From: Enterocloster aldenensis
Lineage (GTDB): Bacteria > Bacillota > Clostridia > Lachnospirales > Lachnospiraceae
Assembly (NCBI RefSeq): GCF_003434055.1
Contig: NZ_QVEX01000021.1
Coordinates: 1 to 64,000, forward strand
DNA length: 64,000 nt
Direction of reading: 5' to 3'
In this document: positions 43,908 through 52,522 of the stretch, in pieces
How the letters are laid out: every line of letters begins with the position of its first letter
How positions within the stretch are numbered: position 1 is the first letter of the stretch
The notes under the pieces: generated by a model
Database searches by the model: none
Seen by the model: the letters and a program-made list of their open reading frames with translations, nothing else
What the model was told of the DNA's origin: nothing
Program-made: the position numbers and the translations under genes

Positions 43908-45287
43908 ATGATGATAGAGAAGATGAATCAATATGACGCGGTTATAATAGGCTTTGGTAAAGGCGGCAAGACAATGGCAGGAGCCCTTGGGGCGGCAGGC
44001 AAAAAGGTTGCCCTGATTGAGCGTTCTTCCATGATGTACGGCGGCACTTGCATTAATGTGGGATGTATTCCTACCAAATCACTAGTATATCGTGCCGGCC
44101 TTGCTTTTGCAAAGGGAGGGGAACAGAACCATAAGGCAGATGCTTATAGGGAAGCCATGGCTCAGAAGGATGCACTGACAGCCAGGCTAAGGAAAAAGAA
44201 TTATGATAAGCTGGACAGCAGCCCTAATATAACGGTCATGGACGGCACAGCCAGCTTTGTTTCACCTCATGTAGTGGAGGTGGTAAATGGGGAGGAACGG
44301 TTTCGGGTGGAGGGAGAGCTAATCTTCATTAATACCGGTTCCAGTGCCTTTGTACCGCCCATTGAAGGCCTGAAGGATAACCCGTATGTTTATACAAGTG
44401 AAGGGCTTTTAAACCGCAGGGAACTGCCTGAAAAGCTGGTTATCATCGGAGGCGGATATATCGGGGTAGAATTTTCTTCCATTTATGCAAGTTTTGGCTC
44501 AGAAGTGACCATACTTCAGGATGGGGATGTTTTCCTGCCAAGGGAGGACGCTGAGATTGCAGGGGAAGTGAAAAAGTCACTGGAGGCAAGAGGCGTCCGG
44601 GTCCTGACCGGGGTTAAGACAAAGGCTGTGCGCCAGGGCCAAGGCAAGGCAATTGTGGACCTGGAGGGCAAGGAGGGTCCGTTGGAGCTTCAAGCGGACG
44701 CAGTGCTGGTGGCCACCGGGCGAAGGCCAAACACAAAGGACCTGAATCTCAAAGCCGCAGGCGTTGAGGTCAATGCCAGGGGCGGCATCATTACCGATGA
44801 TTCGCTTAGGACCACGGCGCCTCATATATACGCAATGGGCGATGTGAGGGGCGGGCTTCAGTTTACATACATTTCCCTGGATGATTTTAGGATTGTAAAA
44901 TCCAGCGTCCTGGGAGATGGAAGCTACGATTTAAAGAAGAGGGGGGCTGTGCCCTACAGTGTGTTCCTGAATCCTCCATTTTCAAGAGTGGGTATGGGTG
45001 AGAAGGAGGCCCTGGAAGCAGGATACAAAGTTAAGGTGGCAAAACTGACGGCGGCATCCATCCCAAAGGCCCAGGTCCTGGAGCAGCCGGTTGGACTTTT
45101 AAAGGCAGTGATTGACGAGGAGACAGGATTGATTCTGGGAGCCCATCTGTTCTGTGAAGAGTCCTACGAACTTATCAATATGATTAAACTGGCCATGGAT
45201 GCAAAGCTGCCCTACACCGTGCTGCGGGATACCATCTATACACACCCCACCATGAGCGAGGCTTTTAACGATCTATTTGCAATATAA
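43908..45287 (+). CDS. FAD-dependent pyridine nucleotide-disulfide oxidoreductase
   Basis: A 459-residue class I flavoprotein reductase. It has an FAD-binding N-terminus YDAVIIGFGKGGKTMAGALG, the redox-active pair Cys48-Cys53 in GGTCINVGCIPTK, an NAD(P)H-binding KLVIIGGGYIGVEFSS, and a C-terminal dimerisation domain with the HP motif near YTHPTMSEA. It is closest in appearance to the RclA/mercuric-reductase-like group, without the heavy-metal N-terminal domain; the true substrate is unknown. The start is the ATG after AAAGGAG. A CcdA-thioredoxin fusion follows 27 bp later, suggesting thiol redox or oxidant defence. Confidence 0.88.
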   Translation: MMIEKMNQYDAVIIGFGKGGKTMAGALGAAGKKVALIERSSMMYGGTCINVGCIPTKSLVYRAGLAFAKGGEQNHKADAYREAMAQKDALTARLRKKNYDKLDSSPNITVMDGTASFVSPHVVEVVNGEERFRVEGELIFINTGSSAFVPPIEGLKDNPYVYTSEGLLNRRELPEKLVIIGGGYIGVEFSSIYASFGSEVTILQDGDVFLPREDAEIAGEVKKSLEARGVRVLTGVKTKAVRQGQGKAIVDLEGKEGPLELQADAVLVATGRRPNTKDLNLKAAGVEVNARGGIITDDSLRTTAPHIYAMGDVRGGLQFTYISLDDFRIVKSSVLGDGSYDLKKRGAVPYSVFLNPPFSRVGMGEKEALEAGYKVKVAKLTAASIPKAQVLEQPVGLLKAVIDEETGLILGAHLFCEESYELINMIKLAMDAKLPYTVLRDTIYTHPTMSEAFNDLFAI

Positions 45288-45314
45288 ACCATTTCATTAT
45301 AAGGAGATTACTTT

Positions 45315-46691
45315 ATGGGATTTTCATTTGATATAAGCGTACCTGTCCTGACCGTATTCCTTCAGGGCCTGGTCAGTTTTTTCTCACCCTGCGTGCTTCC
45401 GCTTTTGCCCCTGTACATCGGATATCTGTCAGGAGGGACCGGAAAACGCGGGGAGGATGGCCGCATCCACTATGAGCGGAAAAAGGTCATGATCCATACC
45501 CTTTGTTTTGTCATTGGCGTAAGCTTTGCATTCTTCCTGCTGGGATTCGGCTTTTCAGCCATGGGGAATTTCTTTAAGAGCAACCAGCTGATGTTTGCCA
45601 GGGTGGGAGGCATCCTGGTGGTGCTTTTTGGACTGTACCAGCTGGGCTTTTTCGGCACATCCCAGGTACTGGGCAAGGAACGGAGGCTTCCGTTTAAACT
45701 GGATGCCCTGGCCATGTCGCCATTCACGGCGCTGCTCATGGGATTTACCTTCAGCTTTGCATGGACCCCATGTGTGGGCCCGGCCCTGGCCAGCGTGCTG
45801 TTGATGGCGGCTTCCGCAAGCACCAAGGCAATGGCTTTTGGACTGATTGGCGTGTATACTATTGGTTTCGTCCTTCCGTTCCTGGCAGTGGGACTGTTTA
45901 CAACCTCGCTTCTGGAGTTCTTTAAGACACATGTCAATGTGGTGAAGTACACGGTTAAGGTGGGAGGCGTCCTGATGTTGGTCATGGGGCTTTTGATGTT
46001 CACAGGCAGGATGAATGCCGTGACCGGATATCTTTCCACATTCCAGGCGCCGTTCGCTGCATCGGATGATAAAACGGCCGGCGGCAATGGCGGGGATGAT
46101 ACGTCCCGGAGCCAGGGCGCTGCAGGACACAGCATGGAGGAAGAAGAAACGGATACAAGCGCGGCCCATACAGAATCAGAGGAAGAAGGGACGGATACAA
46201 GCGCGGCCCATACAGGAGCAGATGAAGGGACGGCAGATGAGCAGACGCTTCCTGCCATTGATTTCACCTTGACAGACCAGTATGGGAATACCCACACCCT
46301 GTCGGATTACAAAGGCAAGACCGTGTTCCTTAATTTCTGGGCAACCTGGTGTCCGCCATGCCGTGCCGAGATGCCGGATATCCAGAAATTATATGAAACA
46401 TATGACACAGAAGGGGACGACGCCCTGGTTGTACTGGGAATCGCTGCCCCGGGCATGGGAAGCGAGCGTTCAGAGGAAGGGATTAAGGATTTTCTGGATG
46501 AGCACGGATATACCTATCCTGTCCTGATGGATACCACAGGCGATATCTTTATGGGTTATGGCGTATTTTCCTATCCCACCACATTTATGATTGATAAGGA
46601 CGGAAATGTATTTGGATATGCCAGCGGACAGCTGAGTGAAGACATGATGAAGAGCATAATTAAACAGACAATGGAAGGGAAGCGGAGTTAA
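45315..46691 (+). CDS. CcdA-thioredoxin-like fusion protein
   Basis: A 458-residue fusion. Residues 1-235 form a CcdA-type membrane electron conduit with paired cysteines Cys26 (FFSPCVLP) and Cys153 (AWTPCVGP). After an acidic linker (about 255-310) comes an extracytoplasmic TlpA/ResA-like thioredoxin domain (about 312-458) with the active pair Cys346-Cys349 in WATWCPPC. CcdA would relay reducing equivalents across the membrane to the fused thioredoxin. The linker contains a 42-bp tandem duplication encoding TDTSAAHT twice. AAGGAG precedes the ATG. Confidence 0.92.
   Translation: MGFSFDISVPVLTVFLQGLVSFFSPCVLPLLPLYIGYLSGGTGKRGEDGRIHYERKKVMIHTLCFVIGVSFAFFLLGFGFSAMGNFFKSNQLMFARVGGILVVLFGLYQLGFFGTSQVLGKERRLPFKLDALAMSPFTALLMGFTFSFAWTPCVGPALASVLLMAASASTKAMAFGLIGVYTIGFVLPFLAVGLFTTSLLEFFKTHVNVVKYTVKVGGVLMLVMGLLMFTGRMNAVTGYLSTFQAPFAASDDKTAGGNGGDDTSRSQGAAGHSMEEEETDTSAAHTESEEEGTDTSAAHTGADEGTADEQTLPAIDFTLTDQYGNTHTLSDYKGKTVFLNFWATWCPPCRAEMPDIQKLYETYDTEGDDALVVLGIAAPGMGSERSEEGIKDFLDEHGYTYPVLMDTTGDIFMGYGVFSYPTTFMIDKDGNVFGYASGQLSEDMMKSIIKQTMEGKRS
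46149..46215 (+). repeat. In-frame duplication in the CcdA-thioredoxin linker
   Basis: Two identical 25-bp copies at 46149-46173 and 46191-46215, period 42 bp (14 codons), beginning ACGGATACAAGCGCGG. They lengthen the acidic linker without breaking the frame. Confidence 0.9.
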
Positions 46692-46695
46692 AAGC

Positions 46696-48333
46696 ATGAA
46701 AAGAGGCAGAGGCAGAAGAAACCATAACAGAAGAGCAAGGCATATCTGGCGTAAAACATGGTTGCTGTCAGCGCTGGCCGCTGCCGCCATCCTATACGGA
46801 ATCGTGGAACTGAGGACGGGAAAGGAGAAGACGCAGGACAATGCCCAGGTAAGCGCAAAGATGCCGCCCGCCAATCCCGCCGCAGCAAAGGGCCTGGCCA
46901 ATGACAGGGACAGCGGTTTTGGGGACAGTGGGGAACCGGAATATTTACCGCAGGAATGGAGTATCCGGGTGGTGGATGTAAATGATACGGAAACCGTGGA
47001 AATCCTGGCCGGATGGTACCAGGAAACGGATGATGCATCCATAAGGGCATCCCTGGAAAAACAGGCGGCCCGGATTGCTGCAAAATGGAACCGGAACCCG
47101 GTGGATTCCCAGATGGAAGCCTTTGATAAGGAGACAGGCACATACCTGTATTCCGATGAGGTGTATGGACGGGTGCTGGATGAAGGCAGGCTGGCAGAGG
47201 AACTGTTCCGGGAAGTGAAGGCCTGGAAGCAGGAAGGAGGCGGGCAGGGCAGGGGACAGGCAGGAGAAAACGGCCGGGAGGAAACCCGGCCCGGCCCGGT
47301 CATACAGGCATCGTTCCTGTCGGTGGCCCCGGTCCGCACAAAGGCCCAGGCAAAGGAACAGTATAAGGTCATAGGTACATTTTCCACCACCACCACCAGC
47401 AATAAGAACCGGAACCAGAACATCCGTCTGGCAGCGGATGCGGTCGACGGCCTGGTGTTAAATCCGGGTGAGGAGTTTTCCTTTAACATGGCAACCGGGA
47501 ACCGTACCAGCGATAAGGGATACCAGCCGGCAGGCGCGTACCGGAACGGGGTACTGATTGAGGAGCCGGGCGGAGGCGTATGCCAGGTATCCACCACCCT
47601 GTACCACGCAATCATCCAGTCAGGCTTTAAGACCACGGAGCGTAATTTCCACAGCTTTGCCCCAAGCTATATTGAGAAGGGACAGGACGCCATGGTAAGC
47701 TTTGACGGTTATGCTGGCCCAGACCTGCGGTTTGTCAATACAGGCAGCACATCCATTGGGCTGCGGGCAGCATTTGCCGACAATAAACTGAAGCTGTCAA
47801 TCGTAGGGCTGCCGGTGCTGGAGGACGGGAAGACCGTATCCATGCGCTCGGAAAAGGTCAGGGACCTGGAGCCGCCGGAACCAGTGTATGAGGAGAATCC
47901 GGAACTGGCTTACGGGGAAGAAAAGATAGTGGAACAGGCCCAGCCGGGATCTGTGTGGAAGACATACCGGCAGGTAAAGAAGGACGGCGAACTGCTGGAA
48001 GAGACGGCGCTGCATACCAGCACATACAAGGCAAAGGCTGCCAAGATACAGAGGAACTCCTCTGCCGTGCCGTCCGGGGAGGTACCGGGCCGGGAAAACG
48101 CGGACCAGGCAGCCGGGCTGCAGGAAGATGGGAACCGGAATGGAGCAGGAATGCCCGGAGGGGACCAGGAGGCGCCTTCCCGGGATGCGGTTCCCCAGGC
48201 CGGAACCGGCCAGGACGGTCCGGTTCCGGATACAACAGGACCGGAAACACAGGGCCGGGAGATTGTCATACAGAACATGCCTGATATGGGGATACCGGAC
48301 CTTAACCTGGCAGGGCCTGGCAATGGGGGCTGA
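46696..48333 (+). CDS. VanW-family protein with C-terminal G5-like domain
   Basis: A 545-residue cell-envelope protein. A very basic N-terminus and one membrane helix (about 23-40) anchor it. An extracytoplasmic spacer domain precedes the VanW domain (about 225-395), with NIRLAADAVDGLVLNPGEEFSFN, GYQPAGAYRNG and GGGVCQVSTTLYHA. A G5-like segment (about 415-455; EQAQPGSVWKTYRQVKKDGE) follows, then a Gly/Pro/Asp-rich low-complexity tail. VanW function is unknown; despite the name it does not by itself imply vancomycin resistance, and no van genes are nearby. The ATG starts 4 bp after the CcdA fusion ends. Confidence 0.88.
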   Translation: MKRGRGRRNHNRRARHIWRKTWLLSALAAAAILYGIVELRTGKEKTQDNAQVSAKMPPANPAAAKGLANDRDSGFGDSGEPEYLPQEWSIRVVDVNDTETVEILAGWYQETDDASIRASLEKQAARIAAKWNRNPVDSQMEAFDKETGTYLYSDEVYGRVLDEGRLAEELFREVKAWKQEGGGQGRGQAGENGREETRPGPVIQASFLSVAPVRTKAQAKEQYKVIGTFSTTTTSNKNRNQNIRLAADAVDGLVLNPGEEFSFNMATGNRTSDKGYQPAGAYRNGVLIEEPGGGVCQVSTTLYHAIIQSGFKTTERNFHSFAPSYIEKGQDAMVSFDGYAGPDLRFVNTGSTSIGLRAAFADNKLKLSIVGLPVLEDGKTVSMRSEKVRDLEPPEPVYEENPELAYGEEKIVEQAQPGSVWKTYRQVKKDGELLEETALHTSTYKAKAAKIQRNSSAVPSGEVPGRENADQAAGLQEDGNRNGAGMPGGDQEAPSRDAVPQAGTGQDGPVPDTTGPETQGREIVIQNMPDMGIPDLNLAGPGNGG

Positions 48334-48428
48334 GAAAATATTGCAGCTGTTCTGGCGGCGGGAACCTGCGCAGCCTGAACGATTACAAAATATTCGAAAA
48401 AAGCAGTGCATTTTTCTGGAATTAATGG

Positions 48429-48461
48429 TATTATTTACAAAGATGTACCAGATGTTCTGGT
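48429..48461. promoter_or_regulatory. Rrf2 gene promoter region with inverted repeat
   Basis: TGG-TATTAT (the -10 at 48429-48434) is preceded at 17 bp by a weak -35 GTGCAT. A perfect inverted repeat ACCAGA-TGT-TCTGGT follows at 48447-48461, where an autoregulator could bind. It sits in the 152-bp gap after the VanW gene. Confidence 0.5.
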
Positions 48462-48485
48462 GTGTGAAAGGGGAGTAGTGATAAA

Positions 48486-48920
48486 GTGACAAGCGAATTT
48501 ACAATTGCAGTCCATGCATTGGTTTTTCTCAACCATAAGGCCCAGGTGTATTCCAGCGAGGGCTTGGCAGATAACGTCTGTACCAATGCAGCGAGAATCC
48601 GCAAAGTCATGGCAAAGCTTAAAAAGGCTGACTTAGTGAAGACAAAGGAAGGCGTGGACGGCGGATACCTGTTCCACCGGGATAGCCAGGAGATAACCCT
48701 GTCCATGGTGGCAGAGGCCCTTGAGACCCCATTCGTGACAGTTTCATGGAAGAGCGGGGATCCTCATATGAGCTGTATGATTGCCTCAGGCATGGCCGGG
48801 GTGATGGATGAATTATATGGTGATTTGGACCGTTGCTGCAGGGAACGGCTGAGTCACGTGACAATAGCTGATTTAGACCACAGGATATTTGGAAAAGACG
48901 CAGCGGTGATGACCAGGTAA
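48486..48920 (+). CDS. Rrf2-family transcriptional regulator
   Basis: A 144-residue regulator. A GTG start, ten bases after GGGGAG, gives the canonical opening MTSEFTIAVHALVFLNH. The winged helix includes ARIRKVMAKLKKADLVKTKEGVDGGYLF. The C-terminal half has Cys residues at SCMIASG and RCCRERL, but not the regular three-Cys spacing of iron-sulfur IscR/NsrR proteins, so a redox role is possible but unproven. The neighbouring redox genes make thiol or oxidant sensing an attractive guess. Confidence 0.87.
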   Translation: MTSEFTIAVHALVFLNHKAQVYSSEGLADNVCTNAARIRKVMAKLKKADLVKTKEGVDGGYLFHRDSQEITLSMVAEALETPFVTVSWKSGDPHMSCMIASGMAGVMDELYGDLDRCCRERLSHVTIADLDHRIFGKDAAVMTR

Positions 48921-49001
48921 TTCCGGTCAGGCCGCGGCGCCTTTTTGCTTTCCGGCAAAGACGTATGATGGAAACACAGACATGCCGGCAGGCCTGACGG
49001 C

Positions 49002-49030
49002 TTGCAAAACAGGCCGGGTCATGAGATAAT
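49002..49030 (+). promoter_or_regulatory. Promoter of the cardiolipin synthase gene
   Basis: TTGCAA (49002-49007), a 17-bp spacer and GATAAT (49025-49030), 36 bp before the start codon. Confidence 0.65.
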
Positions 49031-49065
49031 AGGAAAACCGGACAAAACAGAAGAGGAGTGAGTGA

Positions 49066-50619
49066 ATGATGAAAAAACTGCGGGGATTATTCAGGATCAT
49101 ATTTGGGCGGACAGCGTTTGTCATCCTGTTCATGGCCATACAGCTGGGGATCCTGTTCGGGGTGTTCAGGTGGCTGGAGGATTATGTCCATATCATATAT
49201 GTGGTGTCCATCCTGCTCAGCGCCGTGGTCATCATATATATTTTCAACGAGCCCATCAATTCCAGCTTTAAGATGGCCTGGATCGTGCCCGTGCTGGTGA
49301 TTCCCGTATTCGGGGTGCTGCTTTATATCTTTGTCCAGATGCAGTTTCAGACCAAGCTTCTGGCCAGGCGTCTTAAGAACACCATAAAGTCCGCGGCGCC
49401 CTATCTGAACCAGGACCTGGCCGTACAGGAGAAAATCAGGAAGTCCAGCCAGAGGAGCAGCCATCTGATTGATTATATGAAGGATTATGCCGGGTACCCG
49501 GTATATGAAAATACCTCTGTGGAGTATTTTCCGCTGGGGGAGGACAAGTTTGAGGCCCTGAAGCGGGAACTCAGGGCTGCCAGGCATTTTATCTTTATGG
49601 AGTATTTTATTGTTGAGCGGGGATATATGTGGGACAGTATCCTGGAAATCCTGGAAGAGAAGGTAAAGGAGGGCGTGGAGGTCCGTGTCATGTATGACGG
49701 GATGTGCTGTCTGATGCTGCTGCCTTACCGGTATCCTAAGGTACTGGAGGGGAAGGGAATCAGGTGCAAGATGTTCTCACCCATCAAGCCCACCCTGTCC
49801 ACCTATCAGAATAACCGCGATCACCGCAAGATTGTGGTGATTGACGGCCAGACCGCATTTACAGGCGGGGTAAACCTGGCGGATGAGTATATTAACAGGA
49901 AAGTACGGTTCGGCCATTGGAAGGATACGGCCGTGATGCTGAAAGGAGACGCGGTGAACAGCTTCACCATGATGTTCCTGCAGATGTGGAATGTAACGGA
50001 GCGGGAACAGGATGACTTTGGCCGTTACGTACTGCCAAGAGGCGCCGCAGAAACCGGGGAAGGGGAAACCGGGGGCTTCGTCCTTCCCTATGGGGACAGC
50101 CCCATGGACCGGGAACAGGTGGGGGAAAGGGTGTATCTGGATATCCTTAACCAGGCCAAGAATTATGTCCATATCATGACCCCGTACCTGATACTGGATG
50201 ACGAGATGGAAAATGCACTCTGTTATGCTGCAAAGCGCGGCATTGACGTGGCCATCATCATGCCCCATATCCCGGATAAGAAGTATGCGTATCTTTTGGC
50301 AAGGACCTATTATCCTGAGCTGATTGAGGCAGGTGTGAAGATTTACGAATATACGCCGGGCTTTGTACATGCAAAGGTATTTGTCAGCGATGACGAGAAG
50401 GCGGTGGTGGGAACCATTAACCTGGATTTCAGAAGCCTGTACCTGCATTTTGAATGTGCTGCTTATATATACCGGAATCCCGTGGTCCTGGATGTGGAAA
50501 AGGATTATCAGGATACCTTGATGAAATGCAGCCGGATTACCATGGAGGATTGCAGGGATTACAGCTGGGGCGGCAGGAAGCTGGGACGGCTGATGCGGCT
50601 GGTGGCCCCCCTGATGTAG
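49066..50619 (+). CDS. cls: Cardiolipin synthase (phospholipase D family)
   Basis: A 517-residue membrane enzyme joining phosphatidylglycerol units to make cardiolipin. Two N-terminal helices (about 14-35 and 40-60) with a third near 68-88 precede two PLD catalytic units. HKD motif 1 starts at His253 (RDHRKIVVIDGQTAFTGG) and HKD motif 2 at His435 (VHAKVFVSDDEKAVVGT). The length agrees with bacterial ClsA-type enzymes. GAGGAG lies seven bases before the first of two adjacent ATGs. It has its own promoter. Confidence 0.93.
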   Translation: MMKKLRGLFRIIFGRTAFVILFMAIQLGILFGVFRWLEDYVHIIYVVSILLSAVVIIYIFNEPINSSFKMAWIVPVLVIPVFGVLLYIFVQMQFQTKLLARRLKNTIKSAAPYLNQDLAVQEKIRKSSQRSSHLIDYMKDYAGYPVYENTSVEYFPLGEDKFEALKRELRAARHFIFMEYFIVERGYMWDSILEILEEKVKEGVEVRVMYDGMCCLMLLPYRYPKVLEGKGIRCKMFSPIKPTLSTYQNNRDHRKIVVIDGQTAFTGGVNLADEYINRKVRFGHWKDTAVMLKGDAVNSFTMMFLQMWNVTEREQDDFGRYVLPRGAAETGEGETGGFVLPYGDSPMDREQVGERVYLDILNQAKNYVHIMTPYLILDDEMENALCYAAKRGIDVAIIMPHIPDKKYAYLLARTYYPELIEAGVKIYEYTPGFVHAKVFVSDDEKAVVGTINLDFRSLYLHFECAAYIYRNPVVLDVEKDYQDTLMKCSRITMEDCRDYSWGGRKLGRLMRLVAPLM

Positions 50620-50751
50620 GAGGGGGCGTATGTTTTAAGGATGATTTTGTATTATATGAGAAACATTCCGGAAAGCTCTTGATGGAACCACCCATTTCCA
50701 TATATAGTTAAATAGTTTATAAAAATTTTATATTTAACAAAGGATAGGGAA

Positions 50752-52419
50752 ATGAGTATGAAAGATTTAACACCACAGCTGTTTCTGTCCATGAAACAGT
50801 ATACCGGAAAACAATTTACAGCAGATGTGATATCAGGCATCATAGTGGCAATCATTGCGTTGCCGTTGTCCATCGCCCTGGCCCTTGCTTCGGGCGTTAC
50901 GCCGGAGCAGGGCCTTTATACTGCCATCGTGGCTGGCTTCATCATCTCCTTTTTAGGAGGAAGCAAGGTGCAGATTGCCGGTCCCACCGCTGCCTTTGCC
51001 ACCATCGTGGCCGGGATCGTGCTGAAGAACGGCATGGAGGGGCTGGCTGCTGCCACCATACTGGCCGGCATCCTGCTGATTGTCATGGGCGTGCTGCGCC
51101 TGGGAAGCCTGATACGGTTCATACCGTATACCATCACCACCGGGTTTACCACAGGCATAGCCGTTACCATCTTCATCGGCCAAATTAAGGACTTCATGGG
51201 GATAACCTTTTTACATTCCCCGGTGGAGACCATGGAGAAGCTCAGGGAAGTCTTTGTGTGTATGGATACCTTAAACCCCATGGCAGTGCTCATAGGTGCC
51301 CTGTCCCTGGCAATCCTTATCATATGGCCCAGATTTATCAAAAAGATACCGCCGTCCCTTGTGGCTGTCATTGTGTCGGCTGTCCTGGTAAAGGGGCTGG
51401 ACCTGAAGGTGAATACCATTGGGGACCTGTATACCATATCCTCCGGCCTGCCGGTGTTCCATATGCCCCATATCACATTTGGCCTGATTCAGAAGGTGAT
51501 GCCGGATGCCCTGACCATTGCCGTGCTGGCTGCCATTGAATCCCTCCTGTCCTGCGTGGTGGCTGACGGCATGGTGGGAGGAAGGCATAACTCCAATATG
51601 GAACTGATTGCCCAGGGCGCAGGCAATGCGGCGTCCGCCCTGTTTGGCGGGATCCCGGCAACAGGGGCCATTGCCAGGACGGCTGCCAATATCAAGAACG
51701 GGGGACGCACGCCAATGGCCGGCATGGTCCATTCCGTGGTATTGCTTCTGGTGCTTATATTCCTGATGCCCTATGCGGCCCTGATTCCCATGCCGGCCAT
51801 TGCCGCCATCCTGTTCATGGTTGCGTATAACATGAGCGAGTGGAGGGAATTCACTGACGTGGTGAAAACCTCGCCTAAAAGTGATGCGGCGGTGCTGCTG
51901 ATTACATTTTTCCTGACCGTGGTCTTTGACCTTGTGCTGGCCATCGGCGTGGGGCTTGTGTTATCCTCCTTCCTGTTCATGAAACGGATGGCGGATGTGT
52001 CTGATATTTACGGATGGAAGTATGCGGAGGATTACAGGGAAGGGGAGGACGCGGAGCGGATTGACTTAAAGCCGGTTCCAGCCCATGTGATGGTGTTCGA
52101 GGTCAGCGGCCCCATGTTCTTTGGCGCGGCGGACAAGATTGCCCAGATACCCTTTGATTCCAGGAAGCATGTGCTGATACTCAGGATGCGCAGTGTCCCG
52201 GCCATGGATGCCACCGCCCTTAACAGCCTGAAGAAGCTGAATGGGCGCTGCAGGAAGGCACATGTGACCATGATCCTGTCCCATGTCAATGAACATCCCA
52301 TGTCCGTTATGGCCAGGTCGGGCTTTGACCGGGAAATCGGACATGATAATATCTGCCCCTCCATTGATGCGGCCCTTGAGCGCGCCTCTGCCATTGACAG
52401 GCGCAGTGGATCGGTATAG
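50752..52419 (+). CDS. SulP-family anion transporter with STAS domain
   Basis: A 555-residue transporter. The membrane domain (about 20-410) has about twelve segments and the SulP start LSMKQYTGKQFTADVISGIIVAIIALPLSIALALASGV, with GGSKVQIAGPTAAF as the family signature. A cytoplasmic STAS domain (about 440-545) ends the protein (VMVFEVSGPMFFGAADKIA, MRSVPAMDATALNSL). Substrates of bacterial SulP proteins include sulfate, bicarbonate and dicarboxylates; none can be assigned here. AAAGGA precedes the ATG. Confidence 0.93.
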   Translation: MSMKDLTPQLFLSMKQYTGKQFTADVISGIIVAIIALPLSIALALASGVTPEQGLYTAIVAGFIISFLGGSKVQIAGPTAAFATIVAGIVLKNGMEGLAAATILAGILLIVMGVLRLGSLIRFIPYTITTGFTTGIAVTIFIGQIKDFMGITFLHSPVETMEKLREVFVCMDTLNPMAVLIGALSLAILIIWPRFIKKIPPSLVAVIVSAVLVKGLDLKVNTIGDLYTISSGLPVFHMPHITFGLIQKVMPDALTIAVLAAIESLLSCVVADGMVGGRHNSNMELIAQGAGNAASALFGGIPATGAIARTAANIKNGGRTPMAGMVHSVVLLLVLIFLMPYAALIPMPAIAAILFMVAYNMSEWREFTDVVKTSPKSDAAVLLITFFLTVVFDLVLAIGVGLVLSSFLFMKRMADVSDIYGWKYAEDYREGEDAERIDLKPVPAHVMVFEVSGPMFFGAADKIAQIPFDSRKHVLILRMRSVPAMDATALNSLKKLNGRCRKAHVTMILSHVNEHPMSVMARSGFDREIGHDNICPSIDAALERASAIDRRSGSV

Positions 52420-52522
52420 ACTGAAATGGACCGGGCAGTTAGGGAGAAGGCGCGTTGGCGGGCATAAACCGCTGCTGCCGGGAATAGATTGTGAATACGA
52501 AACCGGGAAAAGGGGATATAGG

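Noticed and set aside
46696..48333. Vancomycin-resistance locus
   Set aside because: VanW-domain proteins are common outside resistance clusters, and no VanH, VanA/B, VanX, VanY or linked VanRS genes are present. The two-component system at 53.7-55.8 kb is distant and generic.
50679..50708. Promoter-like TTGATG and TATAGT before the SulP gene
   Set aside because: The spacer is 18 bp and the -35 match is modest, and an AT-rich tract gives several equally good alternatives. No single promoter can be supported.
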